A stretch of 64,000 nt of DNA from assembly GCA_018907035.1 (NCBI GenBank), contig JACCIC010000049.1:270001-334000 (forward strand), given 5' to 3'. The position numbers and the translations under genes are program-made. The DNA comes from Sycobia sp. Sy_11 (Eukaryota > Arthropoda > Insecta > Hymenoptera > Epichrysomallidae). The number at the start of each line of letters is the position of its first letter. The stretch's first letter is position 1. Shown here piece by piece: positions 48,040-61,200 of this stretch. The notes under the pieces are model-generated. The model saw nothing but the letters and a program-made list of their open reading frames with translations. It did not search any database and was not told where the DNA came from.

Positions 48040-50110
48040 GTTTATCTACAAAGTTTTTATAATTATTATAATGAGTAAAGTAAATAATATCAATATCAAA
48101 AACGTAGAATAAAATACAATTAAATAAATTTAACAACCTACATATATTAAATAATTCTGTTCTATATTCTTCTGTGGGTATATTCTATTAACAGCTTTCA
48201 AAAGATGATAGAATTATCAGAAATACTTTTATTATAACCAGTTAATAACTTAACATCAAGGAATATATTTTACTGTTTTTTTTAAGATACTATATACTGT
48301 TATATATTAAATTTTTAGATTTTCATATGTTTTAAAAATTCTCATTGGTGATTGGTTTGATTTCAAAGTCGATAAGATGCGATCACGAATAACACAATCA
48401 GTAAATCTGCAGTAATTATTTTGGTCATACGGGTCATATATTTTTGTCATATTGGTCATATCAATAATACAATATAAAACAACTTATATTTATACGGTTA
48501 CAAAATAGAAGTTAGGGAATCCCTAAGTTCAGGTTACGGAAACAACGGCCGTACTTCTATACAATATTGCAATCGCACAAGTCGACCATATAGAGGCAGC
48601 TATAGATGTGCGCGATTGCGCGAGCGGAGAACAAATTTTGGTTTATTTGATTGGTTTGAGAGAAGCAGAAAATATATTGATAATAATATGTTCCTCTTCT
48701 AGTTGTTTTATATCAAATAGTGATTAATTAGTTGCTTCATCTATCTTCACGATTCACGGTTGCTCGATTTGAACTAAGCTATTTACCAAAATTTGCACAG
48801 AAATTTTTAAAGTTATTTACTTATGTTTATCGCATTGGGATGATTTTTAAATTATAAAAAAATTCCAAGAGAGTTTACTATTCTAACTTGTCAGATTGTT
48901 TAAAAACTGACGAGAAATACTTATATAGGTATAACAAATGTTTATGATGCAATAGAAATCTTATATATTGGAAATCTCAATTATTGCAGCATTAATCGAT
49001 TTCTAAACGATTAATGGATTAAAAATCAGTAAAATATAAACTTTATCTAAAATTATTAGCACTGTTTATAAACATTAAAGAGATTTAAAACTATCAAAAT
49101 TTAAAAATTTAGAATGCACAGTAAGTTTTTGTTGTTATGTTAATATAGCTTTGGATATACTAAATTTTCGACATTTATATGTTAAAAGCTTATCCAATGT
49201 AGATATATGCATATATCAAAAGAAAATATTGAAGTTAGCAAAGAAAAAAAAAATGAAAATTTAATAATATATATTAAAGGTCTTATTTTACCACAGGGTA
49301 CTCCTGTGATTAATTCTGTGAAAAAATTAGCATGGCCCCCTAACAAATTTGTAATACATTGAAAGTATTGCAAAATCAATATTAATAAAGCCTCTACTAT
49401 ATATACATATAGCAGGGGCTTTATTAAGATTGATTTTGCAAGAAAGAAGTGCCAAATATGTACAACACTGTGACAAGTGATAGGGATGAGCATAGCATAT
49501 AAAATTTAAACGAAAAAATCAGTTGTTTTTTCAAGCCTTCAATTGCTATTAATAATGTGCCAAATTGTCGAAGAAAAAAAAATACAAATTTATTTGCAAC
49601 AATAAGTTAGAGTCTAGTACCTGAAAATCTTTCATGTATAACGCATTCAAATAATCCAGAATTACATACGCTAAACTTGGGGAAAAAGCTGATATCTATT
49701 AAATAAATTCGATATGGTAAGACTGCGCGCCTTGCTCGAGCATAGACAATCACAATGTTATGGAAGAGAGATAGAAAAGGGACACATTATTTGTCTTTCT
49801 TCTCTCTTGCACTATACGAAAACTGTCTTTCACCTTTCAATGCGGCCTATATATGCTCTAAGAAAACCGGGAGAGGTTAAGAATGATCCATGCAAGTTAG
49901 AGAACATGTTTCCGACTTAGAGACAATCGATCACAATTAGAGACGAATTTTTCGAGTTAATTAAAAAATTCTTAGAGATACGAATGAATGTGTACAATAT
50001 GCGTAGTCCACCAAACTACATAAGTTGCGACGCCAGTGCTCAGTCCTTTCACGTATAAAATTTGAAACCTATAATAATTGTGAAAATAAAGTAATTGCAG
50101 TGAAACAAAA
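48040..50110. other. Upstream region of the ZAD-like gene
   Basis: A modestly GC-richer segment at 48530-48640 (CAACGGCCGTACTTC, GATTGCGCGAGCGG) may be its promoter on the minus strand. The small ORF 49714-49920 shows no motif. Confidence 0.45.
49369..49441. mobile_element. Short palindromic (MITE/foldback-like) element
   Basis: TGCAAAATCAATATTAATAA and its near-perfect inverted copy TTATTAAGATTGATTTTGCA form arms of over 30 bases around an AT-rich loop. It lies in the region upstream of the ZAD-like gene. It could equally be an isolated quasi-palindrome. Confidence 0.5.
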
Positions 50111-50115
50111 TAATT

Positions 50116-51067
50116 AATATTGTATAGGTATCGGTGATAAATATTTATTATTTAGAAATAAATGCAATAAATATTTTTGACTTCTTTGGGAAATAAATTT
50201 AATTTAAATAAATATTTATTTTATAAAAATAAATACAATAAATATTTCTGCCTGTTTTATAAAATAAATTTAATGCAAAAACATATTTATTTTATAAAAA
50301 TATAGAAACTGTTCGGTTTAGTCCCTGAAGATGACTCACAGCATCCAGAACACCAGAAGATACAATAAATTTAGGTGGTGGGGCAATGGTTTGTTATTTG
50401 CTAAATCTGTATATAGATTCATTTATTTTTATTCTTAATTTGGTATTTTATTTTTAATTTGGTATTTTATTTTTAATTTGTTATTTTATTTTTAATTTGT
50501 TATTTTATTTTTAATTTATATTTATCTTTAGCAGTAATTTTAATTCAGATTCTATTGGAGTGATTATAAACGAGAACAATATGACCGTCATTATTATTAC
50601 ATTATTTTGTAAAGACTGTAAATTGCAAGAAATTGAAAAAAATTTATAAAATGAATTGAAAAGTATTGTGCAATTCTTAATGTCATAAATACATAATACT
50701 GTAACAGTGGTGACCAGTTCGTGTTATATTAAATATAAAATAATAGAAAATAAATATGTATACAATCAAAAAATAGATTAAAACCAAGTAAACGTCTTTC
50801 TGGATTGATAAATAAATAAATATTTACATTACACTTATTATATGAAAGTCAAAAATATTTATTGCATTTAATTCTATAAAATAATATACATTTGCATTAA
50901 ATTTATTTTATAAAAAAAAAACACACACACACACAAAAACCTTTATTGCATTTATTTCCATAAAATAATTATTTATTTGCATTAAATTTATTTCATAAAA
51001 AGAGATAAATATTTCGTGCATTTATTTCTAGACAATAAATACTTCCCGCTGGTATCTATGTAATATT
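50116..51067. mobile_element. Foldback-like element with long AT-rich inverted repeats
   Basis: The left end reads AATATTGTATAGGTATCGGT and the right end, in reverse complement, AATATTACATAGATACCAGC. Both continue with GAAATAAATGCAATAAATAT and AAATAAATTTAATG units in mirrored order over about 150-200 bp. The middle holds a run of about 20-bp repeats (50435-50520) and a unique GC-richer patch (50310-50390). No coding capacity was seen. Confidence 0.55.
50435..50520. repeat. 20-bp tandem repeat (GGTATTTTATTTTTAATTTG-like)
   Basis: About four and a half units of 20 bases with G/T variation at the second position (GGTATT versus GTTATT). It lies inside the foldback-like element. Confidence 0.8.
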
Positions 51068-51069
51068 TG

Positions 51070-52640
51070 TTAGGATTCGTTATTCGTTTATTCGTTAGAA
51101 CTCTTTAGCTTACAAATTTTGTACGCAAGAAGACAATTCTATGGCACTGATGTCGTGATTGAATGCATTATTTTTGGAAGTATACGATCTTCTCATTCAT
51201 CCGTATATCTCTGAGAATGTTTTGATTAACTCGTTAGACAATCCATCCCTAAATTTTATCCTTTTCTACTATATTGTGCATAAATATGACCGCTTTTTCC
51301 CTAACTTGAACTTAGAAATTCCCTAACTTCTAGTAGGCAATTTAAACACTAATTAGGATTTTAGCTGTACATGACTTTTACGTTCTTAATTCATATAATC
51401 TCACCTAAATGTTATTGAGAATACCCTTTAATATGCTTGTATCAATATTAAGTAGATAATATGAATCTGATTTTATGAATTAATAATTTTATTTTATGTA
51501 AATATTCAGTGCAGGAAGCACTAGATAACGCTTTATCGGCAATTTAAGTTTTATGAAAGTCAAGTGACACGTGATAGGTGGAGGCAAGTATAAACTTGAT
51601 TAAAATAACAAAAATATTTTCTCCATACGCCTTGTATTAATATGAATCAATTATCCGTGATTGGATAGCACTTTTATCATCTATTTTTGGATATTTTACA
51701 ATAAATATAAAAATCTTGACTCTTGACTTGACTATGTTCTTGTTTATGCAATGAAGGTTCAATTGGCGTTGATATCATGGTTTTGATCTAGTCATTTAAT
51801 TTTGATCTTTATTAGCACATTTGCGTATATATACCATTTATAATTACCAGCTATCGTATCCGCATATATAAATATGCCTTAAACGAGTTTACAAAGTTTA
51901 CCGCTTGAGTGAAGTTTGTCTTGAAAAATTTCGTACAATCAGATACAATGTAGAAGCAGGTAGAAGTAAATTATATATATATTTATAACGTATAAATAAA
52001 TTATAATAAAATCTTGTAATACTGTGGAATCTTTTAATATCTATACATAATATAATATACATTATATCATAATTATATTCACAAGTTCAATAAATAATGA
52101 AGTAATTATAATGCTCCAAAAAAATACTATAGTGAATACATTAAAAAATTATAGCTTCACAATTATTTAACTAGTCTAGTAGAACACGAAAAACAAACAT
52201 CTTTAAAGTACAAAAATCAGAAATGTTACCAACTGAATTCTCATAAATCCCTATTGTGCATACGTAAACAAACTATACCTGACTGTACTCTAATAGCAGA
52301 TAATAGTAGATATCGCCACACCAAATCTAGCAAAATTTGCCAAAATACACTTGCTCTACATCTTCACATCTCATAAATCTGTATTGTGCGTGCATATTTT
52401 CTTTACCCTTATTATAAATTTTACATATATAAACAGATAATTTAATAAATATTAAGGCAAAGAATAAACGCATATTATTTACAAATTGATGGAACAAACG
52501 AAATGTATTTCTCCAAAGGTCATTGCGGGATATCAAAAATTTTTAAAATAAGATTCCTTACATAAACAGATATAAATTATAAAATTTGCGACATTGGGCT
52601 TCTACAGTTCTGCACGCTCAGCAACCTGCATGATCATTAC
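51070..52640. other. Intergenic, AT-rich
   Basis: Nothing recognisable; the 52327-52536 minus ORF has no motif. Confidence 0.55.
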
Positions 52641-52862
52641 AGATTGCAGATTGCATTTGCAGTAGCCCATTGTGCATCAGCGCGCAGTTTAACGGTACGA
52701 AAAATCACCGCCAGAAGTCGCCTCGATTCTCTTCTCTCACCCTATCTCTCTCACTCCTACATCCGTCCTGTATACTTGATGGCGGTGTTCTATATGACCA
52801 ATGGATGCTGATTGCCTCTCTCACTCTGCCTTACATGCGTGGTGGCATGGCTGCTCTTTGCT

Positions 52863-52866
<4 letters not shown>

Positions 52867-52922
<56 letters not shown>
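52867..52922. repeat. (AT)n microsatellite
   Basis: AT run in the presumed NCOA6 upstream region; the Ile-Tyr ORFs across it on both strands are artefacts. Confidence 0.95.
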
Positions 52923-52924
<2 letters not shown>

Positions 52925-54676
52925 CTCTCACGCGGCGCAACAGAACACGGTGGCGCCACTCTCGCACCGCCACGGTTTTCCCAGTATGCCCCGCGCGATT
53001 GATTTGCGCATGTCAGTTGGCCGCAATGCAAATGGCGGCACCTTGTTATTGTCCATGGCGTTTTATGACTTGTCCCCGCTCCTACGTCGGCGATAATGTA
53101 TAACGTCGTCGGGCGACCGCAGCATCGGGAACAGCATCATCAGCATCGGGATCATCGGGTCAGCATCAGCCTGGCGACATCGCCGTTGCGTGGAGCCGAG
53201 TGACGACGGAACACGGTGTGTAATAATAATACACCTCTCACCCCGAGAGTGGAGAGCGCGCGCGCGCAAGCGACCGACCGACCGTGTATTATTCCTCGAG
53301 TGAGTGAGAGAGAGATAGAGTGAGTGAGAGAGGTGAGGCGGGTGAGTGGCACCATACATATACACGTACGTAATAAGTTGCGCCAGGAGGCGAGGAAATC
53401 CTGGCGTCGAACCGCCGGGTACAGAAACCCTATTCGAATCAACAATAGCTACCCGAGTGCGCGACCGTGTGTGTTAACCCATCGTTTCGACGGCTGCCAG
53501 GATATAAAAATCGCGATATATACAGGAAAAAGGAGAGAGAGAGAGAGGAAGGCAACAACGTGTGCATGTGTATAGACGTGCTCGTGCATATATGTGTGTC
53601 GGTGTTTCTTCGCAAGAGAGGAGAGCCAGTTTGATAATAGCCGCTGGTTTTTTCGTCGCGAGTGCGTGCGATTTTTCATTATCGTTTTCGTCTCTTATTA
53701 ACAAGTTATGTGTATGTAACATCTTTCTGTTCGAGCCAGAAGATCTTGAGAAGACAGAAAGATTGCGCGAGAGAATTCGCGCGCGTGTGTGTGTGCAACA
53801 AGGAATATCCATCGTCTCTCTCTTTCTCCCACACATGTGTATGGGGTCGTGCGTGCTCTCCAATGCAAGAGAGAGAGATGGAGCACCACTTATAGAAGGG
53901 CAGAATAATAATTGCAAACGGTACGTTTTCTCTCTTCAAGCGAAAATTCACCACTATGTAGTTTTTGTAAATCTGAATTCGGTATCAGAGAGAAAGGTTG
54001 AAAATTATTCTTTTAAATTTTCAACTCTTTTATATGTATTCAAAAGGCAACGATGGATTAACAGTATGCGAAGAAGAGCGAGATAGAAAAAGCTAACTTT
54101 TCTCTCTTGCTTTTATTAATACATACACTCATGATCATTCGTGTAAGTATAGCTCGTTGAAAAAGATTGGAAGAGAGATAGATAATATTTTAGAAGCGCG
54201 AGTAACATCAGAAGTAGCATTGGTGTATATCGCACTTTGATCTGGCACCCGCGACTGCCAGGAGTGCCAGGCTGGAAAACAGGGGTAATCTTTTACAGCA
54301 GCCCGTGCTCGCGGCTACGTCTTATGGATGTATCGTTGAGCGATGTTTGTAGGAATCCAGAAAATCGCCTGTGATACGTGGTGTACCGATCACGGGTGAC
54401 ATATACATATTCTCTCTTTCTAATGAAAAAGGAAGAGACAGGGTGCATATGTGTATTCCCACACAGAAGTGATTATTTTACATACACCTCCCCCGATGGG
54501 TACAAAATGGTGGACCCCCTCCGATATGTTCGCTTGCATATATGTGTATAGAGCATATAAATATACAAACGAACACGCATGCGTCCATGTGTGCAAACCA
54601 TCTCTATCTTTATCTACCTATCTCTCCCACCCCCTCTCTTCCGTATTTATGTACATATATATACATATATGAACAT

Positions 54677-54713
54677 ACACACACACACACACACGCGCGC
54701 GCACACACACACA

Positions 54714-54755
<42 letters not shown>
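54677..54755. repeat. (CA)n/(CG)n/(AT)n compound microsatellite
   Basis: CA run, short CGCG core, CA run and then AT run. Confidence 0.95.
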
Positions 54756-54762
<7 letters not shown>

Positions 54763-55306
54763 GGCACTACCGTATTTTTGAGATAACTGTTACCCTGTAG
54801 GGCTAAAAATCTGATTTTTTGGAACATTCTACCCCAACAAATGTAACAGTATTAGTTTCTAACAAGAGTTTTTTCGGTGATTTCTTTTATAACCTAGATT
54901 ACGGAGTTTAACTCTTGCCTGCGCTGTGAGTGTAACGCAGGCTACCAGTAATATAGCAGCGCGCGCGACGAGACTTTTGAGCTTATTTATGCACGATTAC
55001 AAATGAGAGGGCCAGAGAGAGAGAAAGAGAGAGATATTATTTCGAATTAGGGAAAGAGGGAAGGACGAGTTAGATTTAAAAAATAAAGGCCTAAAATGTT
55101 TTTCTATGGATGTTTGCTCCGGTAGGCGACGGTACCCAGGTAATACACAAAAGTTAAATGCGGCCGATATATAAGCGAAAGAGGGAAAGAGAGATAGATT
55201 GTATGTTGTGTTCTCTCGTTCTCTAGTGCATGGAGGTGCGTGTGAGAATGTAAGAAGAGGAAGGATGTATTTCTCGATTCTCTATGTTCCGTCAAGTATA
55301 AGAGAG

Positions 55307-55337
55307 CGAGAGAGATAGAGTGAGTGAGTGAGTGAGT

Positions 55338-55385
<48 letters not shown>
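55307..55385. repeat. (GAGT)n(GA)n microsatellite
   Basis: GAGT units followed by about 20 GA units; part of a GA-rich block. Ser-Leu ORFs on the minus strand are its shadow. Confidence 0.95.
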
Positions 55386-55388
<3 letters not shown>

Positions 55389-57169
55389 GGCATGAGAAGG
55401 CACGATAACCTCTTTGAAAGTGCATCTCTCCTGGAAAAGTTGAAAGAAGCACAACAGTAGACGGTTTTTATATTTTTTCCAATTCTCATCATTGTCAAAA
55501 AAGGGCTGCTACATTTTCTAATCGTGCCGTGTACGTGTACCACCGCGTGCTTTTTTCGCTGTTTTTTTATGTTCTCTCATTCCCTCTCTCCTTCCCTCCC
55601 TCTATCACGCTCGCTCTCTCACCCTCTCGAGTCTATCTCTGACCGCTCTGTCTTTCCTTCTTTCTCGTGCCTCTGCTCCATTTCTCCCTTCTGTATATCA
55701 GACTGTGTTTTCATGTGCACACGCGTTTTTCACCTGTCGGAGGTTTAGTGCGTATATGCACGTATATGGTACACGAGTGCGCGCGTGCATTTTCGTACGT
55801 GATAATACGTTTACAGGCCACGTTTCTGTGTGGGTGCGGATGCTAGAGAGTTGAATTCGTTTTTCGTGCAAGGGAGGACACACGCTCTCATTGGTTCTTC
55901 CCGTTCTTTTTTAGCAAGAAGCAACGCGAATTGCCATGAAAGTGATTATATTCCTGACCCCTGAGTGCTGAAATCCAAGGTGTGTGAGTTGAATGTGTTA
56001 TTTAGTTGGTTTAAAGAATAAATGTTGTTTAAGAATTTATTTAGGAAGTTGTGCAGTTAACAATGGTATCAAGAGCATGGGACAATATGAACAAAAGAAC
56101 TGGTTCACTAGTTTTGCATTTGAGTTTCTTGTTTTTTTTTTTGCTTCTTTTTTACCATCTTCTTATTTAAGAGTTAACAGGGATTGACATATTGTATAGT
56201 AGATATGTCCTTTTATAAAAGCGAAGAGGATAATTTCTTTACATCCTTGATTGAGGTTAAGTTTTTTAATTATAAACTTCTATAATTATTATTTGAAGTT
56301 AATGAATTATATTTTTCAATGACATAAAATATAGGAACAACCTTTTTCTTATATTGCATATTAAAAAATTAGTCAAATATATTTTCAAATCATGAAAGAT
56401 AGTATACATATGTAAATATAAATGATAAAGAATTGTAACTTTTATTACTGCATTTATCCTTTTCATACTTTTTTCACTAGTTTTAATTTTTTATAAGCTA
56501 AAAATTACATGTTTATAAATTGTAAAATGTAGTTTTTTGTAAATTTATCATACATGCATACTATATATCAAAATTAAATTTTAATTTTTAACGGTTATAA
56601 AAATCAGGATTTTATGTAATTATGAATGTATAAGTTTCTAGATAATATATCAATATTTTTATTCTATGAATAATATGAAAGAAATAATTTGAAATAAAAA
56701 TAATTTTATTGAAGATTATAGATAATTTGAAAATAGTTTTAAATTTTTTTAATTAATAGAATAAAAATTATGACTTTATAGATTCGATGAAGAACAAAAA
56801 TATGAAATTAATATATACTAATATTAGAACTTGAAAAAACTAATTAATTGTCATAATTTAGAAGTAATGTTTTGAAAAATTTTTATATTAAAAATTTAAA
56901 TATAACTAGTTTCATTGTGTACGAGGATACTACTTGATTTATTTAATGTATTTTTTTTGTTCTTATGCCATATTAATGAAATTTTGGCATTCAATGAGTA
57001 AATATTATTTTATATATTTTTTTAAAACAAAATGGCACTATGTAATTAGTCCATAAAATGTTTGAGAAATATAAAATCTTGGACACTTGTACATTTATTT
57101 TATGGTAAATTAATATGTATGACATATTTTTGCAATAATTTAATAATTACATTATTTTGTATGTTACAG

Positions 57170-57313
57170 AATAAAAAATTGGTAAATACAGCTTTGAAGA
57201 AGTTTAAATATTATAATTACAAACTCTAAAAGGGACATCTGGAATTTGGGCAAATTACAGAATTATTCTAAAAGGTTGCCAAGCTACCAGGATAGTTATG
57301 TGATTAATTGCTG
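57170..57313 (+). other. NCOA6: Candidate 5' UTR exon of NCOA6
   Basis: Bounded by a good acceptor (ttacag) and donor (GTAATT). It lacks any open frame joining the coding exon. Its only ATG (57298) is followed at once by TGA, a start-stop upstream ORF. The coding ATG at 57427 lies two bases after its own acceptor, so at least one upstream non-coding exon is required. The assignment is inferred. Confidence 0.45.
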
Positions 57314-57426
57314 GTAATTTTTATTATTTTTATTATTTATTACACAATATTATATGTTAATCAAGAAATCAAATTTTAAATATAGAAAATACGAAAATAT
57401 TATATTTAAACTTACATATTTTAGAA

Positions 57427-58214
57427 ATGGCGGCTGATAGTGATGGTGATCTAGTTGAAACAGTGATAACATGTGAGGGTGATATAGGTGACCCTGAATT
57501 CCCTGGCAAGTTTCAAATTATTTTAGATCGTCTTAAGTCCCTTGTTTGTCCAGGTAAATTATATTTTATAAAAATTGAAATTTTTTAATTAAACAAGAAA
57601 ACAGACTTTATAAATACGTTTCTTTTCTTAGATAAGAGACAAGATCTAAAAGTAAATAAAGTAGAACCATGGAACTCTGTAAGAGTAACATTTTCTATTC
57701 CCAAAGAAGCTGCTCTAAAATTAAGAGAGCTTGCAGCTCAGGGTTCTACTACGCTAACCCAACTTGGCATACTCTCGGTTCAAGTAGAAGGAGATCAAGT
57801 AAGTATTAATCGAAACATATATATTTAATTTCACACAAGTATATACTTATTAACAACGTTTTGGATAATGTAAAGTTATTGTTTTTTTTTTCAATATAGT
57901 CTTATAATATAATTTTTACAAATTTAGTATAAAAATTATAATATAATATATACTTTTTCTCTCTGTGAAAAAATCTATTAACATTGATCTATTTTTCTAG
58001 GTTATTTCATTAAGGATAGCTGGGCGATTTGGAGGAGAAGCCCAAGAAATTGTATTGCATTCAGGGCCTTCACAGGAAAGCAACAACAAATCTCAAAACA
58101 ATTCAGCCAACAGTTCATCTAGTATAGACAGCAATGTTTCTCCAGTGCCAGGTCCAAGTAATGCAGCTAGTATATCTTCAACTCTTCGCAATGTTGCTCA
58201 GATAATTTCAGCTG
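57427..58214 (+). CDS. NCOA6: NCOA6 exons: conserved N-terminal domain
   Basis: Three exons (57427-57553, 57632-57798, 58001-58214). Residues about 1-120 cover the acidic start, [20 protein letters not shown] and the block [20 protein letters not shown], which is nearly identical in human NCOA6. The sequence then becomes Ser/Asn-rich ([20 protein letters not shown]). Confidence 0.95.
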
Positions 58215-61200
58215 GTATGTAATTTGCAAATATTTTTAAATAGTTATTTATAATAAAATTTTAATTTTTTTTTACTTTCCAATTTTAATTAATGACTAAT
58301 AATTGAAAAAATCAACTTGATAAAAATCTAATTTTTTTACAAACAGTTGATTTTTTTTTAATTTCTTGCAACTTAATAAGATTTTATCTAATTTTATTAT
58401 TTGTCTGTATGTTACTAAAATTATGTTAAGAAAAAACATAACTTTATCACATTAAAAGGCAAAGTGACAGTAAAATTATAAAATTTCAGTTCCATCTTCA
58501 GAAAAATCGCCGCAGTTCCGTTCACCAAATGTCGTCGCTCCAACAGACTGTGATCCTATTCCACCTTTTCTCACTAAATCGGTGCAGCTAAATGCGGGCA
58601 ACGTTAGTGGAGTTATCGGCGGTATTCAGCCCGGTGCTCAGCAGGTGGCCAACACAAGCGGCACATCGTCGAGAGCCAGTTACAACGGACCTTTTCCTTT
58701 TGCGAGCATGACTCATGCTGCTCAGGCCATACATAGTCGCGAGGCATCGCAGGCCCAAACGGGTGGTATAAAGAATGCAGTGCAATTTAAGCATCATACC
58801 CAGCCACCTCCGCCCTATCCGATCGCGCAGGATAACGTGGCAACGGCCACATCACCTCAAGCCATCCATGCAACACCGCCGCCAGTTCGTATTTTTTGTC
58901 TTATTTGTATTATAAGTATTGTATTAAAAATATCCAATTATACGTTATTCTACTATTAAATTAATCTTATATGTTTATGAGCTTAAAAGTTTCAAGTTTT
59001 TATTTTATTTCTTGAAAGCCGTTTTATAAATTAAAATTTTGAATTACAGGTATCATTAGTTGGCTCAAGTCAGTACAAATCGCCAAATGTAATTGCGTCT
59101 AGTCCATCACCGAATGGTAATAATGCCTTACCTACAAATCCGGTCATCCTTGGAGGCCCCACCAGTGGCAATCAAGTCGCTCTTTCGAGCCCTCTTCTGG
59201 TGAATCTTCTTCAAAACGATGGCGCTAGCTCGAGTAGTTCCAATGCTACACATGTTAGCAGCCAGCATCAGAAAATGCTACCCCCGGCAGTCGTCGATGG
59301 TTCTAATAATATGGCAAACCGTGTACGACCACAAAAGAAAGTAACTGTTAGAAGAAAAGATCCGATTTCAATATCTCCGAATGGCTCGCCACCAAGTCTC
59401 GATTCGCTAAGAACAGAAGATTTGATCGTGTCGTCAGCAGTTATTCCAGATATTGGTCATGGTCCATCGGCCTTCGCAGCAGTTAATGCAGGTCAAACGT
59501 CGATACCTGTACCTCAGCAACAGCAACAGCAGCAGCAGCAGATACAAGGACAATCACAACAGTTGTTACAACCACAGCAACAGCAATCGCAACAGCCAAT
59601 AGTTCCAGCGGTGATGCACACACAAGTACAAATGCAGCAAAAGTTCCCTGTACGGCAAGAATTGGCTTATAGGTCCAACACTTTGGGAACTTCTCAACAG
59701 CAAGTCCAAATGCAAAGTCAATTGACCGCGAGGTTTTCTGTTAACGGCCAACAGGTATATAATTATTACCTATGAGTAACGTATACGATAGTTATGAATA
59801 TATATAATAAAATATATTTTTTAAACATGTTAAAACGATAATGAATAATGAATTTTACACATATTTGCTGAAAATCTCAGCAAATATGTGTATTTGCTGA
59901 GATTAAAGACATGAGAAAATCTCATGTCTTTAATGATAAATACGTTAATTAATTAAAATGTATTTTAAAAAATAATAAAATGGAACAATTATTTATGTTA
60001 TTTCATTTTAGGTAAGAACGCCTTTACAGCAAAGACAGCAATTGCTTCTACAACAGCAGCAACAGCCACAGACACAGTCACAGATAAGTCAGCAAGGTGC
60101 GATGGGCCAACAGCAATTACTGCCTCAACAGCAGATTGCTGGGTCTTCAGCCATGCAAGCTAACTCGGTGGCTTCTGGGCAGCTTTTACAGCAGCAACAG
60201 CAGTCTCAACAAGTCCATCAGCATGTGTCTACAGCAATTAACGCCAATCAGCAAAGAATGGTGTACATGGGATCTCAACAGGGTCGAGTAAGTGTACTTT
60301 TTTAAAATAATCTGAAAGAGTTAATGGTTAGAAATACCCGCTTAAAATATGTGAACAAATTTATCAGAAAAATTTTGCTTGTTTATTCGAAATTAATGAT
60401 CTTTCCGTTTTAGCCTGTGCAAATTGCTAACAATCCATCACGACAACAGACACCCCCACCGTATCCTCGATTGCAGCAGCAACAACAGCAGCAATCGCAA
60501 CAACTGCAGCAGCAGCAGCAACAGCACCCTCCAACTCAACAAACACACGTGAGTCAGCAGCCTCAGTTACATCAGGTCATGAATGTGCAACAACAATTAC
60601 ATCACAATCAGATCAAGAACATGAATGTGAATACTGTGGCGACAAGTGATTTTCGATACGGTCAAAGTCAAAATATACTGAGTCGAAATTATCAGGGAAC
60701 GGCATCCGCCACGGTATCGAGTGTTGGTAATGAGGCGAACGGCGGGACCACGACAAGCACTGCGTGGAGCTCGCCAAACGTTGCCATTCCCCAGGGCGCG
60801 CAGATTAATACTGTACAACGCCCTCAAATAGCTGTATCAGCCTCTTCAAATCAAGCAGCCTCTGATGTCTTCTCTCAAAGCAACAGCGGCTCGATACAGG
60901 TTAAATTTATTTGCTTTAAATTATTTTGCCACTTTTTATTCACATTCATGAATGTAACTACAATATATATTAATGTAACAAACTTGTTGTGAAATATGAA
61001 TTGACGTTTGTTTTCGATTATTCAATATAGGAACGTACGACGAATCATGCCAATGCATCGTTAACAGCGTCGACATCTGTAACGATACCAATATCCGAGT
61101 CAAAACAAAGCGGTAGCAAAGAATTATCGAAAGGCGACGATGCGACGCCCTCCGATCTGGAATTCACGTCATCCGGCAAGCCGAGGCAGTATCTTATCAA

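Larger units (their letters stand above)
52650..56000 (+). promoter_or_regulatory. NCOA6: Presumed NCOA6 promoter and 5' leader region
   Basis: About 3.3 kb dense in GA, CA and CG microsatellites with CpG-rich spots (53100-53300, 54950). There is no convincing protein. Good donor-like sites GTGAGG (53333) and GTGAGT (53342) could end a non-coding first exon spliced to the 57170 or 57425 acceptor. The frequent GAGAG words are the kind bound by GAGA factor. Exact start unknown. Confidence 0.4.

Noticed and set aside
49714..49920. 68-residue ORF upstream of the ZAD-like gene
   Set aside because: No signal peptide, domain or splice context.
52801..53103. ORFs rich in Ile-Tyr on both strands
   Set aside because: Translation of the (AT)n microsatellite.
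53063..54086. Overlapping ORFs of 80-174 residues in the NCOA6 upstream region
   Set aside because: Low-complexity products of GA/CG repeats, no domains, both strands open alike.
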